Positions 42,627-51,787 of a DNA stretch of 64,000 nt are shown here, piece after piece. The notes beneath the pieces were generated by a model. That model did not search any database. It saw nothing but the letters and a program-made list of their open reading frames with translations, and was not told the DNA's origin. How positions within the stretch are numbered: the stretch's first letter is position 1; each line of letters starts with the position of its first letter. This DNA comes from Pseudomonas sp. MMS21 TM103 (GTDB lineage: Bacteria > Pseudomonadota > Gammaproteobacteria > Pseudomonadales > Pseudomonadaceae). Where the stretch lies: positions 558,001 through 622,000 of the forward strand of contig NZ_JAJISP010000001.1 of the NCBI RefSeq assembly GCF_022132145.1. The letters are read 5' to 3'. The position numbers and the translations under genes were made by a program.

Positions 42627-44041
42627 GGTTGAGCCGCCAGCGCGGTGCTCGGAATCTGCAGGGTCTGGCCGACCTTGATCACGTCGGAGCGCAGCGAGTT
42701 GGCACTGCGCAGGGCGCCAAGGCTGACCTGATAACGCAGCGCAATCAACGCCAGGCTCTCACCGGAGCTGACCACGTGCTCGCGCGGCCCCTGGGCGATC
42801 TTGCCGTTATCGCGCTGCCAGGCGACGTAGCTGCCGGGCGGCGGGTTCTGCTGAAAGAACTGCCGCACGCCGGTCACGATAGAGCGTGCCAGCGCCTGCT
42901 GGTGGCCGACACTGGCCAGCTTGCGACCCTCACTTGGATTGGATATGAAGCCGGTTTCGACCAGGATCGAGGGCATATCCGGCGACTTGAGTACCATGAA
43001 GCCCGCCTGCTCGACCCGACGCTTATGCAGTGGGGTGATCCGCCCCATATTGTTCAGGACCTTATTGCCGACATTCAGGCTGGACGACAGCGAGGCGGTC
43101 ATCGACAGATCCAGCAATACCCCGGCCAGCATGCGGTCCTTATCGTCCAGGCTGACATTGCCGGCGCCGCCGATCAGGTCCGACTGGTTCTCCGAGTCGG
43201 CCAGCCAGCGCGCCGTCTCCGAGGTGGCGCCGCGATCCGACAGGGCATACACCGACGCGCCAAAGGCCGCCGCCCGCGGCGCCGCATCGGCATGAATCGA
43301 AACGAACAGATCGGCACCCTTCTTGCGCGCGATGTCGGTGCGCTTGCGCAGTGGGATGAAGTAGTCGCCGGTGCGCACCAACTCACCGCGATAGCCTTTC
43401 TCGGCATTGACCTGGCGCATCAACTCCTTGGCAATTGCTAGGGTCACGTGCTTCTCGAACAGGCCCTTGACCGGTGACAGCGCGCCTGGATCTTCGCCAC
43501 CGTGACCGGCATCAATGGCGATGACGATATCGCGCTTGCCACTGGGCAGCGGGGTCCACTTGGGCGGCGCCTGGGTCGGCGTTACCGGTAACGGCGGCGC
43601 ACTGGCAACCTGCGTGACGGGCAGGCTGGGGGCCGCACCCGACTCCTGATCGAACAGATCAACCACCAGGCGATGGCCGTATTGCTGGTTGGGCGCCAGG
43701 ACAAAACTCTTCGGCGTGACCTGCGCCGACAAATCGATCACCACGCGCAGATCTTCAGGCGTGCGTTGCGCCGAACGCACGCTGGTAATGGGGGTATTAC
43801 TCAACGCCAGGTTATCGAAGCCAGTCACCAGCCTGGCACCGCTGACATCGATGACGATGCGATTCGGTGCCGTGAGGGTAAAGACACTGTGCTGCACCGG
43901 ACCGGACAAGTCGAACACCAGCCGCGTGTTGTCCGGTGCACGCCACAGCCTTACGCTGCGCACATCCGAAGCGGCAAAAACCTCGACAGCCAGCGCCGCC
44001 AGCACCACTCCAACCGCGATGAAACGCGCGCCTATGCGCAT
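42623..44041 (-). CDS. amiB: AmiB-type N-acetylmuramoyl-L-alanine amidase with AMIN and LysM domains
   Basis: This periplasmic zinc amidase cleaves the peptide from glycan during septal splitting and is activated by LytM factors such as EnvC or NlpD. The 472-residue protein has a signal peptide (cleavage near VFA-A), an AMIN domain (about 30-130), an Amidase_3 domain with zinc ligands in [13 protein letters not shown] near 185 and the catalytic glutamate in [10 protein letters not shown] near 355, and a C-terminal LysM module ([20 protein letters not shown]). Start chosen at the ATG at 44041; 44053 is an alternative. Confidence 0.94.
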   Translation of the reverse strand: MRIGARFIAVGVVLAALAVEVFAASDVRSVRLWRAPDNTRLVFDLSGPVQHSVFTLTAPNRIVIDVSGARLVTGFDNLALSNTPITSVRSAQRTPEDLRVVIDLSAQVTPKSFVLAPNQQYGHRLVVDLFDQESGAAPSLPVTQVASAPPLPVTPTQAPPKWTPLPSGKRDIVIAIDAGHGGEDPGALSPVKGLFEKHVTLAIAKELMRQVNAEKGYRGELVRTGDYFIPLRKRTDIARKKGADLFVSIHADAAPRAAAFGASVYALSDRGATSETARWLADSENQSDLIGGAGNVSLDDKDRMLAGVLLDLSMTASLSSSLNVGNKVLNNMGRITPLHKRRVEQAGFMVLKSPDMPSILVETGFISNPSEGRKLASVGHQQALARSIVTGVRQFFQQNPPPGSYVAWQRDNGKIAQGPREHVVSSGESLALIALRYQVSLGALRSANSLRSDVIKVGQTLQIPSTALAAQP

Positions 44042-44063
44042 ACCCGACCCCATTTTGTTTTGA

Positions 44064-44531
44064 TCATGCTCCGGAGGCCAAAGCGGCACACCAGGTTTTG
44101 CCAGGTTCGCCCTGCGCCTGCAGATGCAGGGAACGGCCAGTAGCTTGCGCGGTAATGGTAATGTCCATGTCGGCCTTTGGCAAAACGCCTGCGCCGCGTT
44201 CTGGCCACTCGATCAGGCACAAGGCATCACCCTCGAAGTAGTCGCGTATCCCCAGGTACTCCAGTTCCTCCGGGTCGACCAGGCGATACAGGTCGAAATG
44301 AAACACGCGCACCGCATCGATTTCGTAAGGCTCGACCAGGGTAAAGGTCGGACTCTTCACCGCCCCAACATGGCCCAGACCGCGAATGATCCCGCGCGAC
44401 AGGGTGGTTTTACCAGCACCCAGATCGCCATGCAGATAGATCACCCCACGTCCGCCAGTCACCCGAGCGATCCGCGCCCCCACGTTCAACATCGCCGCTT
44501 CATCGGCGGCATACAACTCTAGTTCGGCCAA
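44064..44531 (-). CDS. tsaE: tRNA threonylcarbamoyladenosine synthesis ATPase TsaE
   Basis: TsaE is the ATPase that works with TsaB and TsaD in making the t6A37 modification of ANN-decoding tRNAs. I place the start at a TTG at 44531 (MAELELYAADEAAMLNVGAR), because AGGAG lies eight bases upstream and this gives 155 residues, the usual length; the frame is open to 44570 without a binding site. It carries the P-loop LHGDLGAGKTTLSRGI near residue 34 and SPTFTLVEPYE near 60. It overlaps the end of the nnr gene by 13 bases. Confidence 0.95.
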   Translation of the reverse strand: MAELELYAADEAAMLNVGARIARVTGGRGVIYLHGDLGAGKTTLSRGIIRGLGHVGAVKSPTFTLVEPYEIDAVRVFHFDLYRLVDPEELEYLGIRDYFEGDALCLIEWPERGAGVLPKADMDITITAQATGRSLHLQAQGEPGKTWCAALASGA

Positions 44532-46018
44532 GCTGACTGCTCCTGCAACAATTGACGAATGGCGGCGCACAGGTCGCTCGCCGCCAACCCATTGCCCTGC
44601 TCGGCCAGACGCTCACCCGCACCTGCATGCAGCCAAACGGCCAGACTGGCCGCCGCCAGCACCGGCAGGCCCTGCGCCAGCAACGCACCAATCAGGCCCG
44701 CCAGAACATCGCCCAGGCCGGCGCCGGCCATTGCCGGATGGCCGCGATCACAGAGCAATAGCTGCCCGGCTGGGTCAGCCAGCAGAGTGCCCGCCCCCTT
44801 GAGCACACACACCGCCCCATAGCGCTGGGCCAGGGCCAGCGCAGCTGCCGGACGATTAGCCTGCACGGCGGCGCTACTGATACCCAGCAAGCGCGCGGCT
44901 TCGCCTGGATGCGGGGTGATTACACCACCTGCCGGCATCTTGACCACACCTGCGGCCATCAGGTTCAGGGCATCGGCATCCCACACCTGTGGCGCGCCGG
45001 TGATGGCCGCCAGCGACAACAGGCTGCGACCCCAGGCACCCTGCCCTAGGCCCGGCCCGACCACCCAGACACTGGCCGCTGCGCCCTGCGACCGTAACTG
45101 ATTGGCCGAGGCCACGGCAAAGCCCATCACCTCGGGGATGCGCGCCTGCGCCGCGGCCAGATGTTCGCATCGGGTGGCCAGGGACACCATCCCGGCGCCA
45201 GCGCGCAATGCACTTTGCGCGGCGAGCAAGGCCGCGCCGGCAAAGCCGTGGTCACCGCCGACCACCAGCACATGGCCCAGCTGCCCCTTGTGCACGCTGC
45301 GCGGGCGCGGCGGCAAGCACGGTACATTCGCCCCAGCCAGGCGTTGCGCCACGCACGCCTGCCGAGCGACCAGCGCCGGATCGGCCTGCAGGTCATCAAA
45401 TACCAGTTCGCCCACCCAATCGGGCGCCTCCCCGGTGAATAGCCCCAACTTCAGACCGATCAGGGTCACTGTCAGCTGCGCACGCACCGCCACGCCCAGC
45501 ACCTGACCGCTGTCGGCACACAAGCCCGAGGGAATATCCACCGCCAGTACCGGCAGGCCACTGGCATTGAGCAGGCGGATCGCCTGGGCATAGGGTTCGC
45601 GCACCGCGCCGCTCAGACCGGTGCCGAGCAGCGCATCGAGCACAATGCCACTCAGCGCGGCGCACTCGCTCCAGGGTTGAACAATCACGCCTGCGGCCTG
45701 CGCCTCATCGCGCGCCTGCGCCGCAGCGCCTTGCAGCTGCAGCGGATCGCCCACGGCCAGCAGCTGCACCTGCCAGCCGGCACGCAGCGCCAGGGCCGCC
45801 ACCAGGTAGCCGTCGCCGGCATTGTTGCCACGCCCAGCCAGCACCGTCAGCGCCCCGGCGTCCGGCCAACGGCGGCGCAGCGCCCGCCAGATAGCATGGG
45901 CGGCGCGGCTCATCAGCTCGAAGCCCGGGGTCCCGGCGGCGATCAGGCGCGCATCCAGCTCACGTACCTGGGCGGCGCTATATAGGGCAAGGGGAAGATT
46001 GTCTGGCGATTGCGGCAT
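44519..46018 (-). CDS. nnr: Bifunctional NAD(P)HX epimerase/ADP-dependent NAD(P)HX dehydratase
   Basis: This YjeF-type repair enzyme restores damaged, hydrated NAD(P)H. The 499-residue protein starts at 46018 (MPQSPDNLPLALYSAAQVRE). The N-terminal epimerase domain shows GRGNNAGDGYLVAALALRAG near residue 60 and DALLGTGLSGAVREPYAQAI; the C-terminal dehydratase has GHVLVVGGDHGFAGAALLAA, DADALNLMA near 365 and the ADP site GHPAMAGAGLGDVLAGLIGA near 438. It is the first gene of the minus-strand series tsaE-amiB-mutL-miaA-hfq-hflX-hflKC and is divergent from queG. Confidence 0.95.
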   Translation of the reverse strand: MPQSPDNLPLALYSAAQVRELDARLIAAGTPGFELMSRAAHAIWRALRRRWPDAGALTVLAGRGNNAGDGYLVAALALRAGWQVQLLAVGDPLQLQGAAAQARDEAQAAGVIVQPWSECAALSGIVLDALLGTGLSGAVREPYAQAIRLLNASGLPVLAVDIPSGLCADSGQVLGVAVRAQLTVTLIGLKLGLFTGEAPDWVGELVFDDLQADPALVARQACVAQRLAGANVPCLPPRPRSVHKGQLGHVLVVGGDHGFAGAALLAAQSALRAGAGMVSLATRCEHLAAAQARIPEVMGFAVASANQLRSQGAAASVWVVGPGLGQGAWGRSLLSLAAITGAPQVWDADALNLMAAGVVKMPAGGVITPHPGEAARLLGISSAAVQANRPAAALALAQRYGAVCVLKGAGTLLADPAGQLLLCDRGHPAMAGAGLGDVLAGLIGALLAQGLPVLAAASLAVWLHAGAGERLAEQGNGLAASDLCAAIRQLLQEQSAWPN

Positions 46019-46042
46019 GCGTCGGCTCCGATGTCTGGCAGA

Positions 46043-46050
46043 ATTATACT
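46043..46050. promoter_or_regulatory. Overlapping divergent -10 elements between nnr and queG
   Basis: The minus strand reads TATAAT (46048-46043), directed towards nnr, and the plus strand TATACT (46045-46050), directed towards queG. Both have weak -35 hexamers. The region between the two starts is only 59 bases, so overlapping promoters are plausible. Confidence 0.35.
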
Positions 46051-46077
46051 CACCTCCGCCCCGGTTACCCGCCCCAT

Positions 46078-47151
46078 ATGACAACTGCCGCACTCGACCT
46101 CGCCGCCCTCGCCCAATCGATCAAGGAGTGGGGCCGCGAGCTGGGCTTCCAACAGGTCGGCATCGCCGGGCTGGAGCTGGGTGAGCACGAGGCGCACCTG
46201 CAACGCTGGCTCGACGCCGGCTACCAGGGCGAGATGGACTATATGGCCGCCCACGGCAGCAAACGCTCACACCCTGACGAGCTGGTGCCTGGGACCTTGC
46301 GGGTGGTTTCGTTGCGCATGGATTACCTGCCCGGCGACACGCAGATGGCCCAGCGCCTGGGCGAGCCGGAGAAAGCCTATGTCTCGCGCTACGCCCTGGG
46401 TCGCGATTACCACAAGCTGATCCGCAAGCGTCTGCAGCACCTGGCCGAGCGCATCCAGCAACAGGTCGGCCCGTTCGGTTACCGCGCCTTCGTCGACAGT
46501 GCACCGGTACTGGAGAAAGCCATCGCAGAACAGGCCGGACTCGGCTGGATCGGCAAGAACACCCTAGTACTCAACCGCAGCGCCGGCAGCTACTTCTTCC
46601 TTGGCGAGCTGTTCGTCGACCTACCCCTGCCGGTCGACGCGCCGCACGCTACAGAACATTGCGGGCGCTGCAGCGCGTGCCTGGACATCTGCCCGACCGG
46701 GGCGTTTGTCGGCCCTTACGCGCTGGATGCACGGCGCTGTATTTCCTACTTGACCATCGAACTGAAAGGCTCGATCCCCGTGGAACTGCGCGCACCGATC
46801 GGCAACCGCGTGTTCGGATGCGACGACTGCCAGCTGGTCTGCCCGTGGAACCGCTTTGCCCGCCCCACCGAGCAGGGCGACTTCCAGCCGCGTCATCAAC
46901 TGGACAACGCCGAGTTGGCTGCCCTGTTTCGCTGGAGCGAAGAAGAATTTCTCAGCCGCACCGAAGGCTCACCGTTACGCCGTGCCGGCTACGAGCGCTG
47001 GCTGCGCAACCTGGCGGTAGGCCTGGGCAATGCGCCCTCGAGCATCCCGGTGCTCGAGGCGCTGCAGGCCCGCCGCGAACACCCCTCGCCACTGGTGCGC
47101 GAGCATGTCGAGTGGGCGCTGGCACGCCACGCCGAGCGGGACGCACCCTGA
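46078..47151 (+). CDS. queG: Epoxyqueuosine reductase QueG
   Basis: QueG is a cobalamin- and iron-sulfur-dependent enzyme catalysing the last step of queuosine synthesis in tRNA (epoxyqueuosine to queuosine). The 357-residue protein has two ferredoxin-like cluster motifs, CGRCSACLDICPTGAFVGPY near residue 194 and CDDCQLVCPWNRFARP near 250, and the B12-binding N-terminal region. The C-terminus forms HEAT-like repeats used in tRNA recognition. It converges with orn with only nine bases between stops. Confidence 0.96.
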   Translation: MTTAALDLAALAQSIKEWGRELGFQQVGIAGLELGEHEAHLQRWLDAGYQGEMDYMAAHGSKRSHPDELVPGTLRVVSLRMDYLPGDTQMAQRLGEPEKAYVSRYALGRDYHKLIRKRLQHLAERIQQQVGPFGYRAFVDSAPVLEKAIAEQAGLGWIGKNTLVLNRSAGSYFFLGELFVDLPLPVDAPHATEHCGRCSACLDICPTGAFVGPYALDARRCISYLTIELKGSIPVELRAPIGNRVFGCDDCQLVCPWNRFARPTEQGDFQPRHQLDNAELAALFRWSEEEFLSRTEGSPLRRAGYERWLRNLAVGLGNAPSSIPVLEALQARREHPSPLVREHVEWALARHAERDAP

Positions 47152-47160
47152 AGCCAAGAC

Positions 47161-47703
47161 TCAAGCCTTGATGAAGTGCTCGCGGTAGTACTTGAGCTCG
47201 GCAATGGACTCGCGAATATCGTCAAGCGCCTGGTGGCTGGCCTTCTTCTGGAACCCCTCCTTGAGTTTCGGCGCCCAGCGCTCGGCGAGTATCTTGAGGG
47301 TCGAGACATCCAGATAGCGGTAGTGAAAATAAGCTTCCAGATCCGGCATGTAACGATAGAGAAAACGTCGATCCTGACCGATGCTGTTACCGCAGATCGG
47401 CGACTGGCCCTTGGCCACCCACTGCTCGAGAAAGGCAATGGTCTGCGCCTCGGCCTCGGCCTGGCTGATCCTACTCTCGCGCACACGCTTGACCAGGCCG
47501 CTTTCGCCATGGGTGCGGGTGTTCCATTCATCCATGCCGGCTAGTGCCTCGTCACTCTGATGCACCGCAATCACCGGGCCTTCGGCCAGGATATTGAGGT
47601 CGCTATCGGTAATGATCGTGGCCATTTCAATGATCACGTCCTTTTCTGGATCGAGTCCGGTCATTTCCAGGTCGATCCAGATCAGATTCTGCGGGTTCTG
47701 CAT
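47161..47703 (-). CDS. orn: Oligoribonuclease
   Basis: Orn degrades 2-5 nt RNAs, including pGpG produced from c-di-GMP, and is essential for finishing c-di-GMP turnover in P. aeruginosa. The start at 47703 ([20 protein letters not shown]) gives 180 residues. DEDDh exonuclease residues are visible: D11 and E13 in IDLEMTGLD, the second aspartate region [20 protein letters not shown] and the C-terminal [14 protein letters not shown] with histidine and aspartate. Confidence 0.98.
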   Translation of the reverse strand: MQNPQNLIWIDLEMTGLDPEKDVIIEMATIITDSDLNILAEGPVIAVHQSDEALAGMDEWNTRTHGESGLVKRVRESRISQAEAEAQTIAFLEQWVAKGQSPICGNSIGQDRRFLYRYMPDLEAYFHYRYLDVSTLKILAERWAPKLKEGFQKKASHQALDDIRESIAELKYYREHFIKA

Positions 47704-47782
47704 GCTGTACTCCTCGGCTGATACCGGCAGTTTAGCGAATAAACAAGCATGCAAGCCTGCCGACTTGCCCTGGCACCCCCAG

Positions 47783-48589
47783 TCAGCCCCGACCAACGCC
47801 CGGCATCCGCCATAACAGCAGGCGCGAGTCGCGCCAGTCATGCAGCTCGACTTGCTGATCGGCCGGCACCCCGGGCACCTCGAAGCTGTTGCTCACCAGC
47901 CAGGCACCGCCGGTCATTTGTGCCACGGCCCTGGCCCAGAGCGCCGCCATCGGCGCGGGCGAGAGAAAGCAATAGACCACATCGAATTCCGCCAGCCCGG
48001 TCCGCCAGAGATTCTCGTAGCGAATCCGGCAGTTGTGCTGCGGCAATGCGCGCAGCCAGGCAATGGCAAACGGCAAGGGCGCGGTCTCCACTCCGACAAA
48101 CTGCGCCTGGGGAAAGCGCCGCGCCAGCCAAAGCAAGGCTCCCGCCGGGCCGCAACCGAGATCGACGAAGCGGAAACTGGCTGGTTGCCGAACAAGCAAC
48201 TCGGCCAGCTGCTGGCGACTGCGCGCCCCGGTCAGATACAGCGGCACCCGCTCGCCGACACTGTTCCAGTTGCCCAGCAATAGCAGCAGAAAGCCGGCAA
48301 GAAACACCCAGGACGGCAACGCCGCACCGCTGACCAGCAGCAACGCCGGGACAAACGCCAGGTTCAGCCACCACCACCAAGACGACAAACCGAACCCGCG
48401 ACCGACACTCGCCGCCAACAAACCCAGGATCAAACCAGCGGCCAGGCCGCTGGGGCGCCAGCTCGAGTACTGCTGCGCCAGAACGATCACCCCGCCCACC
48501 ACCAGCGCCGCGACCAGCTGCGCCAGCAACGCCAGCAGGGCCGGATAGCGGCCGGCCACTCGCCCCATCATCCGTACACGCGCAACCAT
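47783..48589 (-). CDS. Membrane-anchored class I SAM-dependent methyltransferase
   Basis: The 268-residue protein has an N-terminal block of about four hydrophobic helices ([72 protein letters not shown]), then a Rossmann methyltransferase with motif [21 protein letters not shown] near residue 142. The start is placed at 48589, with GGGGCGAG upstream. It lies between orn and rsgA, where I recall no gene in P. aeruginosa. The substrate is unknown; membrane attachment suggests a lipid, quinone or membrane-protein target. Confidence 0.8.
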   Translation of the reverse strand: MVARVRMMGRVAGRYPALLALLAQLVAALVVGGVIVLAQQYSSWRPSGLAAGLILGLLAASVGRGFGLSSWWWWLNLAFVPALLLVSGAALPSWVFLAGFLLLLLGNWNSVGERVPLYLTGARSRQQLAELLVRQPASFRFVDLGCGPAGALLWLARRFPQAQFVGVETAPLPFAIAWLRALPQHNCRIRYENLWRTGLAEFDVVYCFLSPAPMAALWARAVAQMTGGAWLVSNSFEVPGVPADQQVELHDWRDSRLLLWRMPGVGRG

Positions 48590-48707
48590 TTCTCGCCCCT
48601 GCCTGCCTATCGTCACTGCACCGCAGTCTAACCCGCAGCGCGAGTCTGCCTGTACCACGTGCTAGACTCGCTGACGGATTTCACCGCAAGTCAACCTCGG
48701 AACTTTC

Positions 48708-49739
48708 ATGGCCAAACGCCAACTCAACCGCCGGCAAAGCTGGCGCATCGACAAAATTCAGGGCGAGCGAGCCGCCCGCGCGGCCAAGCGCGAGTCGCAG
48801 GCCGTGCAAACCCTGGAGGGTGGCGACCTCGGGCCGGAACAGCTGGGCCTGGTCATCGCCCACTTTGGCGTACAGGTCGAAGTCGAAGCCACAGACGGCG
48901 AACTGGCCGGCCAGGTGTTTCGCTGTCACCTGCGCGCCAACCTACCAGCCATGGTCACCGGCGATCGAGTGGTCTGGCGTGCCGGCAATCAGGGCATCGG
49001 CGTCATCGTTGCGCAACTGCCACGCAAAACCGAACTGTGCCGCCCGGACACGCGCGGCCAGCTGAAGCCGGTGGCGGCCAACGTCGACCTGATCGTGATC
49101 GTCTTCGCGCCACTGCCCGAACCCCACGCCAACCTGATCGATCGCTACCTGGTGGCCGCCGAACATGCCGGCATTCGCCCCTTGCTGCTGCTGAACAAGG
49201 CCGACCTGATCGACGAGCAGAACGCCATTGCACTGAACGTCCTGCTCGGCGTGTATCGCCAGCTCGGCTACCCAGTACTGGAAGTTTCGGCCCATCAGGG
49301 CGACGGCATGGAACAGCTCAAGCAGCAGCTCGACGGCCATGTCAGCGTCTTCGTCGGCCAGTCCGGGGTTGGCAAGTCATCGCTGGTCAACAGCCTGCTG
49401 CCAGGGGTGGACACCCGGGTCGGACCGCTGTCGGAACTGACCGGCAAGGGCACCCACACCACCACCACTGCCCGCTTGTTCCACTTCCCCGGCGGCGGTG
49501 AGCTGGTCGACTCGCCCGGTATTCGCGAATTCGGCCTGGTGCATGTCAGCCGCGCGGATGTCGAAGCAGGGTTCATCGAGTTCAACGAACTGATCGGCCA
49601 GTGCCGCTTTCGCGACTGCAAACATGACCGCGAGCCTGGCTGCGCCCTGCTCAAGGCGCTGGAAGACGGTCGCATCCAGCCCCAACGGATGGCCAGCTAC
49701 CGGCATATCCTGGCCAGCCTGCCCGAAGCCGATTACTGA
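48708..49739 (+). CDS. rsgA: Ribosome small-subunit-dependent GTPase RsgA
   Basis: RsgA (YjeQ) is a circularly permuted GTPase that checks 30S subunit maturation. The 343-residue protein has an OB-fold (about 40-115), then G4 NKAD before G1 ([16 protein letters not shown] near residue 223), the permuted order, and G3 DSPGIREF near 265. The C-terminal zinc finger is C-x4-C-K-H-x5-C-type ([19 protein letters not shown]). It converges with motB. Confidence 0.97.
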   Translation: MAKRQLNRRQSWRIDKIQGERAARAAKRESQAVQTLEGGDLGPEQLGLVIAHFGVQVEVEATDGELAGQVFRCHLRANLPAMVTGDRVVWRAGNQGIGVIVAQLPRKTELCRPDTRGQLKPVAANVDLIVIVFAPLPEPHANLIDRYLVAAEHAGIRPLLLLNKADLIDEQNAIALNVLLGVYRQLGYPVLEVSAHQGDGMEQLKQQLDGHVSVFVGQSGVGKSSLVNSLLPGVDTRVGPLSELTGKGTHTTTTARLFHFPGGGELVDSPGIREFGLVHVSRADVEAGFIEFNELIGQCRFRDCKHDREPGCALLKALEDGRIQPQRMASYRHILASLPEADY

Positions 49740-49746
49740 TACGACC

Positions 49747-49768
49747 AGGCCGCGATCATTCGCGGCCT
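49747..49768. terminator. Hairpin between convergent rsgA and motB
   Basis: AGGCCGCG at 49747-49754 pairs perfectly with CGCGGCCT at 49761-49768 around a six-base loop. There is no clear T-run on either strand, so termination efficiency is uncertain. Confidence 0.55.
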
Positions 49769-49787
49769 GAAGCGTTCCAGCAGCGAA

Positions 49788-50810
49788 TCATTCGCTCGGC
49801 TGATCTAACTGCAACACCCCGTCTTCGAAAATATTCAAGCGCTCACGCAACTCATCCGGGCCAGCCGGATCCGGCATGAGCGGCGGCACATCAGGCACCA
49901 CGGCGCCGCCAGGCACTTCAGGCGCTGCATCGACGGCGCCATCCTGCTCGCCTTCAATCTCGCGCTGGGCCTTTTTCGTCAACACGACGATATCGATACG
50001 CCGATTGACCGGATTCAATGGATCGTCTCGATCGTACAACGCCGACGACGCGTAACCCACTACCCGGGCCACCTGCGCCTCGTCGTAACCGCCCGCGATC
50101 AAGGCGCGTCGAGCGGCATTGGCCCGATTCGCGGAGAGTTCCCAATTGCCGAACTCGCCATAACCCGCAAACGGCTTGGCATCGGTATGGCCGCTGATGC
50201 TGATTTTGTTCGGTACCGCCTTGATGGTGTCGGCCAGGGCCAGCAGGATGTCCTCGAATTGCGGCTGCAGGCGCGCACTGCCGCTATCGAACATCGGCCG
50301 GTTCTCGGCGTCCATGATCTGGATGCGCAAGCCATCCTGGGTGATCTCGAACAGGATCTGATCCTTGAAGCGCTGCAACTGCGGATTTTCCTCGACCTTG
50401 CTCTGCAACTCCTGCAGCAGCAACTCGAGACGCTCATGCTCCAGCTCCTCGGCCTTGGCGTCGGCCTCATCAGGGGCAGGGGCTGGCTGGGCCGGCTCGA
50501 TCTCGCGCTCTTCGCCTTCGGTCTGGTCATCGATCGGCTGGTTGAGGGTGCGATCCGGTGCCGGCGTGGGCGAGCCACCGAGGTCGATGACAAAGGGGCT
50601 AGCGCTTTCAGAGAAACCGATCGGATCCTTGAAATAACCGGAAATCAGCTTCTTCTGCTCAGGCGTAGCCACGGACATCAGCCACATCACCAGAAAGAAC
50701 GCCATCATCGCCGTGGCGAAGTCGGCAAAGGCGATTTTCCAGGCCCCGCCATGGTGGCCAGCGGCAACCTTCTTGACCCGCTTGACGATGATCGGCTGAT
50801 TGTTGTCCAT
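49788..50810 (-). CDS. motB: Flagellar motor stator protein MotB
   Basis: MotB forms the stator with MotA and anchors it to peptidoglycan. The 340-residue protein has its single membrane helix at about 28-48 (FADFATAMMAFFLVMWLMSV) with the proton-binding aspartate D30, a charged linker rich in E, A and P, and a C-terminal OmpA-like peptidoglycan-binding domain (ISGHTDAKPFAGYGEFGNWE; LSANRANAARRALIAGGYDE). It follows motA by 6 bases. Confidence 0.96.
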   Translation of the reverse strand: MDNNQPIIVKRVKKVAAGHHGGAWKIAFADFATAMMAFFLVMWLMSVATPEQKKLISGYFKDPIGFSESASPFVIDLGGSPTPAPDRTLNQPIDDQTEGEEREIEPAQPAPAPDEADAKAEELEHERLELLLQELQSKVEENPQLQRFKDQILFEITQDGLRIQIMDAENRPMFDSGSARLQPQFEDILLALADTIKAVPNKISISGHTDAKPFAGYGEFGNWELSANRANAARRALIAGGYDEAQVARVVGYASSALYDRDDPLNPVNRRIDIVVLTKKAQREIEGEQDGAVDAAPEVPGGAVVPDVPPLMPDPAGPDELRERLNIFEDGVLQLDQPSE

Positions 50811-50816
50811 TTTCCG

Positions 50817-51668
50817 TTAGTTTCCGCGCATCGCCTGCTCGAGTTCGGAAAAACTCGGGCGATGGGCCGGATAGAGCACCTTGCGCGAGAACTCGACGGC
50901 CAGCGAGGGCGGCATGCCGGACGCCGAAGCGACCAGGCCGGCCTTGATCGCCTCGAATACGTTGATCTCTTCCTTGGCGTCATGCTCCAGCGCCGCGGCT
51001 AGCGGACCGAAAAAACCATAGGAGGCGAGAATGCCGAGGAAGGTGCCGACCAGCGCCGTGCCCACCTTCTGGCCGATCTGCGCATTGTCGGCTTCGGCGA
51101 GGACCGACATGGTGATCACGATCCCCAGCACCGCGGCGACGATACCCATGGCCGGCATGGCATCGGCGACCTTGGCCACGGCATGAGAGGGGTGCTCGAG
51201 TTCTTCCTTGAGGCTGGCGATCTCCATATCGAACAAGCCTTCCAGCTCATGCGGCGCCATATTGCCGGAGGACATGATGCGCAGGTAATCGCAGATATAG
51301 GCCGTTATCCGCTCGTCTTTGAGGATGCTCGGATACTTGCTGAAAATCGGACTGGCCGAAGGTTCCTCGATGTCGGCCTCGATGGCCATCATGCCTTCGC
51401 GGCGGCTCTTGTTGAGGATTTCGTAGACCAGCTTCAGCACGTCCAGGTAATAGCCGTGACTGAAGCGCGAGCTGAACATACTCAAGGACTTCTTGAACAC
51501 GCGCATGAACATGCTGCCCGGATTGGCCTGCAGAAAAGCCCCCAGTGCGGCGCCGCCAATAATCAATACTTCAAACGGATGCACCAACGCCATGAACTGG
51601 CCGCCGGACAGAATAAATCCGCCGAGCACGCTAGCAATTACAACGATGATGCCAATGATTTTTGCCAT
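50817..51668 (-). CDS. motA: Flagellar motor stator protein MotA
   Basis: MotA surrounds MotB and carries torque to the rotor protein FliG. The 283-residue protein has four membrane helices; the family signature region GAMLPAMGIVAAVLGIV-like (DAMPAMGIVAAVLGIVITMS) is near residue 165, and LVGTFLGILASYGFFGPLAA near 205. The cytoplasmic loop between helices 2 and 3 is long and charged. A FliA-type promoter lies upstream, consistent with late flagellar gene expression. Confidence 0.96.
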   Translation of the reverse strand: MAKIIGIIVVIASVLGGFILSGGQFMALVHPFEVLIIGGAALGAFLQANPGSMFMRVFKKSLSMFSSRFSHGYYLDVLKLVYEILNKSRREGMMAIEADIEEPSASPIFSKYPSILKDERITAYICDYLRIMSSGNMAPHELEGLFDMEIASLKEELEHPSHAVAKVADAMPAMGIVAAVLGIVITMSVLAEADNAQIGQKVGTALVGTFLGILASYGFFGPLAAALEHDAKEEINVFEAIKAGLVASASGMPPSLAVEFSRKVLYPAHRPSFSELEQAMRGN

Positions 51669-51723
51669 AAAGAGGAAACTTGCGAGAGCCTGTGGTGTGG
51701 GTTATGCAAAACAACCCTTCTAT

Positions 51724-51750
51724 TTATCGGAACTAATGCGCGAGACTATA
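51724..51750 (-). promoter_or_regulatory. FliA (sigma-28) promoter of motAB
   Basis: On the minus strand TATAGTCT (51750-51743), 11 bases, TCCGATAA (51731-51724). This fits TAAAGTTT-N11-GCCGATAA with two mismatches in the -35 and one in the -10 element. It lies 55-82 bases upstream of motA. Confidence 0.8.
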
Positions 51751-51787
51751 GCCAGTCAAGTCTAAAAGCCAGCATGGCTAAGCACAG

